From contig NW_021167084.1 in assembly GCF_003711515.1 (NCBI RefSeq), forward strand, positions 1,033,811 to 1,097,810: a stretch of DNA of 64,000 bases, read 5' to 3'. This document shows positions 59,310 to 64,000 of the stretch, piece by piece. The position numbers were made by a program, and so were the translations under genes. The DNA is from Sodiomyces alkalinus F11 (lineage: Eukaryota > Ascomycota > Sordariomycetes > Glomerellales > Plectosphaerellaceae). How positions within the stretch are numbered: the stretch's first letter is position 1; every line of letters begins with the position of its first letter. Under the pieces are notes generated by a model. The model had not been told where the DNA came from, made no database searches, and was given only the letters and a program-made list of their open reading frames with translations.

Positions 59310-61757
59310 TTAAAGGCTCCCTCTTTACGTAGGAATTAGGTGATATCGTGGGATTAAGTTAGCTCGTTATTAGATTCGAAAATGCGTACCGTATAACCTA
59401 ATTAACGGTCTACCTAGGCGAGGAATTCTATAGTTATTACGAGGATATCTGCTACTAGCTTACTCTTTATAACGTAGGTAGCTATAGAACTACTATAACG
59501 GTCGGTGAAAAACATAAACCTCGAGTCCCTATCGGATATTCGGTTAAAATCCGTGAAATCAATTGCCCACCGTTCCCCTACGTAGGTTAATACTATATAA
59601 GGGTGCCTGCTAATATACCGTTTTATCTTTACGAGCTTATATACCACGTAGTCAATAGTTATTAGTCCCTTAATCTTAACCTCCTACGTCTGCTCTTCTA
59701 GGTGTCTAAGCGGCTTAGAGCCAGCTTGCCCTAGCCGTAGATACTATAAGATGCCCTCCGTGGTGCTTAGATATCGTATTATCGATTTTCGAGTGGAAGA
59801 AGAGCCTAGAAAAGCAGCCGTAGATTAGTCAGAGGGTATATATTTAATAACGGTTTAATCGAAATAGTAACTTAGCTAGTATAGTATAGTTCTATCGGCA
59901 TATTAAAGGCAGTTATTTAGTGGCTTCTAATTCTACTAGTATCCTCGAAGATATAGGCGTTAGTTAGAAATTAAATTATAGGCAAAATCCTTATAGTATA
60001 TAACGTTTAAGAGTCTGAAATCGAGGCCTTCTATTAGTCCGTTTAGTCTTACGGTCACGTTATCGTAACCTTTAATAGGCAGAGACGAACTGCCTATAAC
60101 CACGTAGTCTTTTTACGTAGCGGGTATAAAATTAGAAAAACGGGAATAATAGTTAAAAATATAAATAGTAGTACCGAAATCGAGGATAGCAGAGGCCCGA
60201 AGAGGGTAACTAGTAGCAGTGCCCGCCGTAAATATAGTAGCGTAGGAGACGCCGCTACTGATATTACTATAGTCGAGTCACGCCTCTTTAAGCTATATAG
60301 AGTCCCGGCTTATATCCTTCTTCACCTTTTTTACGGCGCGTAGTTCTTCTATTTCCGCGCATAGTGCGGGATCGTATTTAAGGATCCGTTAGACGGTTAT
60401 TTTAGTGCTCTCGAAGGGCGTCCAGTCGTTATTTACCGTATCCGGGAATAGATAGAAGTAGTCGTTAAGATCGTGACTAGGTATCGTATACACGTGGCAG
60501 TGCACCCCTTATTTAAAGGCGGATTAGCGTCTTTTAGAAGAGGAACGATTAGTTAAAGTAATAGGTATGGCTATAGATACCGCGGTAGAGGAATTCTTAG
60601 CTTTATTCTTCCTATAGCCACCCTTCTTAGGCTTAGCCGTAGTACCTAAGATATATTCGCCCTTTTCGCTTCCGGTATATAGTATAGAAAATACTATAGC
60701 GCGGTGGCTACCGCGTTTTTCTTAGTCTTTAAGTCTAGTCTCGATATATCGTTAACTAAGGGTATAAAGGTCTTCGGGGAGCAGTACTTTCTTATTTAAA
60801 AGGCGTCCCTCCGCTTTAGTCTAATCGCGACCAGCGATTAAGCGTATACCTCTAAAGAAGTCTGCCATCTAGATATACGTTACGGGCCTCGATTAGACCT
60901 CTTTAAGGCATACTAATAGCTCCTACTATCTAGATAACTACTTCTATAGCTTCTTTAGGGTTGTTAGCACTACGTAGACGTGTTCGTTATAGTCTTCGTA
61001 GGTGTTAACGCGGCGGGTAGTTATATAAAGAGTAGTATCGCGTCGAAAGACTTTAAACACCTCTTTAGGCGTTAGATTACATAATAGTAGCTTATAGCTA
61101 TTATCGATAGTCTTAGTCTACTAGCTTAAAACGGCTTTAATACTCTTTATATACCTAGCGTAGTTATCGCTCTGTATTTTCTAGCGTTATATCGCCGAGT
61201 TGTAGGCGCGCTGCCTAGTGGGTATTAGATCTAACCACTACGAGGGCGTAGCTTCTGCTTATAGAGTTACGTGCGACGGCTAGAAGGTAGCGTAGGAGGG
61301 TAAAACAGGCTTTAAGGAGGGGGAATAGGATTATCAGGGCGTAGATATTCCTAGACTTCGTTATTAATAGCCATAGCTTTATAGTGCTTGCTCTAGAGCT
61401 CCTAATCGCGATAGGTTTTATAGATTATAGGCTTATATTCCGATATCTTAATGGTTAATAGACACGCTATATCGGCGCGGCTAGATAGCTTTTTAATCGG
61501 TAGTAGTAAAGGTAATAGGGTAGGTAATTCACTTAGTAAGTAAGACTCTTAAGTATTAAATAAAGCGTAGTTAAAATCGTTATAAAATAGGTTAAGATTA
61601 ATTAAGGTAATTATGTACTATTTAAACTGTCTTAGACCGTCAGGGAAACGCTGCCACCGTATTTTATATAGTGCAGATTCTGTAAGCGTCTACCCGGATT
61701 ATACTCTTAGCAATCCGGCCCGTTATGTAATCGAAAAGACTATAGTCTATTCGACAA
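59310..61757 (-). mobile_element. Copia family B, 3'-truncated copy B2
   Basis: It has the same order as 28,490-30,972 of copy B1: 5' LTR at about 61,757-61,540, gag (61.5-60.1 kb), then integrase, where DFTDFNRISDRDSRF and FFTDRYSSSIATYVIKSKL (near 59,580-59,470) give the clearest Copia integrase core in the window. RT and the 3' LTR are missing. RIP is heavy in the interior, lighter in the outer LTR. Confidence 0.8.
61540..61757 (-). repeat. LTR of Copia B2
   Basis: Fourth copy of the family B LTR. Its outer end reads TGTCGAATAGAC on the minus strand, matching TGTCGAACAGAC at 15,161. It keeps GTGCAGATTCTG but has lost other CA/TG. Confidence 0.75.
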
Positions 61758-61870
61758 AGGCCACTAATAAGCGTTGTTAAGGTGCCCTTACCGTAATAAT
61801 AGCAGAGAGAGGAGCTTTTCCCCTAAGCTAGAGCTTAAAATATAGATCGCGGAGTATAGGATTAACTAAG
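61758..61870. other. Short unassigned spacer
   Basis: 113 bp between the Copia B2 LTR and LTR D3. Nothing recognisable. Confidence 0.4.
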
Positions 61871-62211
61871 TGATATGCCCTAACTAGGCATATATCTGGC
61901 TAGCCAGTACTCTTAGACCTAGGAGCCAGGCTTTTCTAAAGGGGTGACCTTAGGGTGCCATAAAGGGTAGTAAAATAAGATATCTTCTCTAAACTAAGGG
62001 GGCGCGCCCCTAGAACTTAAGTATTCCACGGGTAAACCCCGTGGAAACCTCGGATTCTATATATAGGAACTCGGGTATAACCCGGAGAAGCTATAGTATA
62101 CACTAAAGGTATTTATAGTATACCCTATACATACTATAGCTTTTATTATAGTACGCCTATAGTACGCCCGTGGTACGCCCTAGTATTCCTGGTAGAATCT
62201 AGGGCGTATTA
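61871..62211. repeat. LTR D3, divergent third copy of the 29-bp-repeat LTR family
   Basis: It shares with D1/D2 the start (TGATATGCCCTA), the block GATATCTTCTCTAAACTAAG and the end GGGCGTATTA. The middle differs: the 29-bp array is replaced by TATAGTA-type repeats. The following leader (62,212-62,460) resembles that after D1. Confidence 0.65.
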
Positions 62212-62471
62212 ATTACCCCGGGCGATAAAGCCCTGCGTCCCGCGGGCTTCCCCCGGTAACTATAATAGCCTTACTTAAGGCGTATCCCGGTTATACTAGT
62301 AAACCGTGGTGTAGTTAGGAGATAATAGAAAGGAAAGTGAAAAGTAGTTACCGATAGCGCCTTAATAGCGGCCGCCGATATTATTACCATATAAAATACT
62401 ATAGGCCCTTGGTTATAATAGGTGGACGCGGCGGGAAAGGAATAGGATACGCCGGGAAAGTCCCGGCTAGG
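62212..62471. mobile_element. Leader of the D-type element, ending at the mitochondrial junction
   Basis: ATTACCCCGGGCGATAAAGC resembles the bases after LTR D1. Further common blocks (GCGGCCGC near 62,370) continue to about 62,420. The nuclear-type sequence stops at about 62,466-62,478. Confidence 0.5.
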
Positions 62472-63557
62472 AAAAGCGTCAAAAACATATAAAGTACAAG
62501 GTAATGTTACAATAAAAGCAAATAATAATGGTAATAATACAGTTCAACAGAATGACATTAATTGGTCAAAACGTATTCTAGGGAATGAAGCTCTTACTCA
62601 TATAAATATAAATACAAAAATAGAGCTTTTTAATCCTATAACTATACCAGATAAAAGACCACTATCTACAAAACTTATAAATAAATTTCTTATATTATAA
62701 TATTCTGAAGACATTATTCATTCAATATCAAAAATATAAGCTCATAAATTATTGATTAAATCAAATCAGTATATTAGATCAAACCCTGTTAAGTATCCAC
62801 CTAAAAATAAAATACTAGTTAATATACACATTAATAAAATACTTCCGTATTCAGCTAAGAAAAAGAATACAAATATTACTGCAGCGTGTTCTGTCATAAA
62901 TCCGCTAACTAATTCTGACTCAGCCTCTGCTAAATCAAACGGAGCTCTATTTGTTTCAGCTACAGAACCTATAAAGAATATTAAGAATACAGGGAAGATA
63001 GGTAATAATAACCATACTGCTTTTTGAGCTTGGATATTTATATTTAAATTAAGACTACTTGTAATCATTATTATTAATAATATAGCTGAACTTAAAACAA
63101 GTTCATAACTAATTAATTGAGCTGTACTTCTAAGAGAACCTAAAAAAGCATATTTACTATTAGCACTTCATCCTGCTAATAATATACCATAAGTAGCTAA
63201 AGCAGATACAGCTAACATATATAATATACCTAATTCCATATCATTTAAAACTAAACCAGGTCCATATGGTATTAATCCATAACCTAATAATGCAAAAATT
63301 AAAGTAATTACAGGACCTAAAAAGAATAATATAGTATTAGCTTGCGTAGGTGCTACATATTCTTTTAATATTAATTTCAATGCATCAGCAAAAGCTTGAA
63401 GTAATCCATAATATCCTACTGCATTAGGACCTAATCTTCTTTGCATACTTGCCATAGTTTTTCTTTCTGCTACTGTTACAAAAGCTACTGCTAATAAAGC
63501 AGGTAATATTAAGAATATTACTTCTAGTATTGATGTTAAAGTTGATGTATAGTACAT
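62472..63557 (-). CDS. nad1: NADH dehydrogenase subunit 1 (mitochondrial), 3' end cut at the junction
   Basis: Start ATG at 63,557; the frame runs 362 codons to the junction when UGA is read as Trp (genetic code 4), for example at 63,168-63,170 and 62,766-62,768. Under the standard code it would look like several broken frames. Family blocks are VAERKTMASMQRRLGPNAVG (quinone-side loop region), ILKEYVAPTQAN, AETNRAPFDLAEAESELVSG and VRASFPRIRFDQLM, with about eight hydrophobic segments between. The protein is a membrane subunit of complex I that links quinone reduction to proton pumping. Homology reaches about the last few expected residues (LPCTLYVFDAF); beyond that the frame runs into nuclear repeat sequence, so the natural stop codon is missing. 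It is followed by an A/T-rich 5' spacer (63,558-63,741) with no gene. Confidence 0.95.
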
Positions 63558-63741
63558 TTTTTTTTTATAAAAATATTATATTTTAAGTATGATTACTTTA
63601 TATTAAAGCAAGTATTAAAATTAAGTATATTTATATTAATACAAAACTTTATATAAAAGGATTTTTACATTAAAATAAGATCCTAATATTAGGCAAACAA
63701 ATTATTATTTAAAAATAATAAATTAAAAATTTACTATTTCA

Positions 63742-63812
63742 AGTCTTATTTTAGATTCGAACTAAAATTAGAATATTAGAAGTATTCTGTTCTGCCATTG
63801 AACTAATAAGAC
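63742..63812 (-). tRNA. trnR: Mitochondrial tRNA-Arg (UCU)
   Basis: The acceptor stem GTCTTAT pairs with ATAAGAC. D arm is AGTTCAATGGCAGAAC. The anticodon stem GAATA/TATTC encloses loop CTTCTAA (anticodon TCT). The T arm is ATTTTAGTTCGAATCTAAAAT. Length 71 nt without CCA, as usual. Confidence 0.85.
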
Positions 63813-63859
63813 GAATTTTTATTTAAAAATCCTAGTCTAAAGTGATATTTATATAACAA

Positions 63860-63945
63860 CAGAGAATATGGGATTCGAACCCATGAAGAAATAAATTCTT
63901 AGTAAAACTCAAAGCTACCGCCTTAAACCGCTCGGCCAATTCTCT
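63860..63945 (-). tRNA. trnS: Mitochondrial tRNA-Ser (UGA)
   Basis: The acceptor AGAGAAT pairs with ATTCTCT. A D-arm TGGCCGAGCGGTTTAAGGC and a long variable arm AAGAA-TTTAT-TTCTT are typical of class II tRNAs. The T arm is ATGGGTTCGAATCCCAT. The anticodon loop TTTGAGT gives TGA. The anticodon stem (GTAGC/TTTAC) has one mismatch and one G-T pair, which is weak but tolerable. Confidence 0.8.
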
Positions 63946-63946
63946 T

Positions 63947-64000
63947 TAATTCTTTCAAGAATCGAACTTGAATGTCATTCTTATCAAAAATGCACTTTAC
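63947..64000 (-). tRNA. trnI: Mitochondrial tRNA-Ile (GAU), partial at the window edge
   Basis: The 3' part is visible: anticodon stem CATTT/GAATG around loop TTGATAA (anticodon GAT), T arm TCAAGTTCGATTCTTGA and the 3' acceptor strand. The 5' acceptor and D arm lie beyond the window. Confidence 0.6.

Larger units (their letters stand above)
62472..64000. other. Mitochondrial DNA segment (NUMT or assembly join)
   Basis: Composition changes abruptly to A/T-rich DNA with plentiful CA and TG. The content is a continuous mitochondrial gene order on the minus strand: trnI (partial), trnS, trnR, nad1. There is no RIP and no frameshift. Whether it is a recent nuclear insertion or a chimeric scaffold cannot be told from sequence alone. 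Confidence 0.85.

Noticed and set aside
62482..62700. Plus-strand frame of about 73 codons in the mitochondrial part
   Set aside because: It is antisense to the conserved C-terminus of nad1, which becomes visible once UGA is read as Trp.
62752..63027. 91-codon plus-strand frame in the mitochondrial part
   Set aside because: Antisense of nad1; the opposite strand matches the NAD1 family over its whole length.
62766..63170. nad1 as a pseudogene with in-frame stops
   Set aside because: All internal stops are TGA, which is Trp in fungal mitochondria; sequence around them is conserved and in frame.

Overview
The window is a piece of a filamentous ascomycete (Pezizomycotina) nuclear scaffold. Three intact single-copy genes sit in two small islands inside a large nest of retroelements destroyed by repeat-induced point mutation (RIP). 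A stretch of mitochondrial DNA closes the window. The assignment rests on short GT-AG introns of about 48-61 bp, fungal-type gene products, near-total loss of CpA/TpG in repeats with CpG kept, and a fungal mitochondrial nad1 read with UGA=Trp.

Layout. 1-4812: 5'-truncated Tad-like LINE. 4813-8603: minus-strand Copia relic (family A). 8604-12318: Copia relic (family C) split by a complete Mutator-like (MULE) DNA transposon at 9227-11888. 12319-12518: (TAA)n tract with a small gap. 12519-13099: LINE 3' end. 13169-14921: delta-8 sphingolipid desaturase gene (minus). 15161-18650: Copia LTR/gag (family B), Copia A fragment and gag relic. 18651-24689: longest LINE copy. 24690-25280: assembly gap. 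25281-30975: almost complete Copia B element (minus). 31068-35404: HAUS1-like augmin gene (plus) and VAC14 gene (minus), tail to tail. 36085-42405: LINE 3' end and Copia A, which carries an unmutated 516-bp insertion with 13-bp target duplications. 42406-46143: a segment bounded by two direct LTRs with internal 29-bp repeats, holding an unrecognised reading frame. 46144-53280: further gag-like relics, a 108-111 bp tandem repeat and a Ty3/Gypsy integrase-chromodomain relic. 53285-57421: third LINE. 57430-59040: Gypsy reverse transcriptase relic. 59310-61757: second Copia B copy. 61871-62470: third copy of the 29-bp-repeat LTR family. 62472-64000: mitochondrial nad1, trnR, trnS and part of trnI.

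The three nuclear genes do not form a pathway: sphingolipid desaturation (ER membrane), augmin-dependent microtubule nucleation, and the Fab1/Fig4 scaffold for PI(3,5)P2 synthesis on the vacuole. They look like ordinary conserved genes stranded between repeats. The repeats show different RIP intensity, giving a relative age order. Saturated: the LINEs and Copia A/B. Lighter: Copia C, the MULE, the LTRs at 42.9-43.5 and 47.6-47.9 kb, and the LTR sides facing genes. Untouched: the 516-bp insertion at 38.5 kb and the mitochondrial segment.

I found no clear new multi-gene system. The best leads are the unmutated LINE-tailed short insertion, the LTRs that form most of the HAUS1 upstream region and escape RIP there, the unrecognised proteins inside the 42-46 and 47.9-52.2 kb relics, and the mitochondrial junction, which may be an assembly join. 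All readings were made by eye; boundaries given as 'about' may be off by tens of bases.
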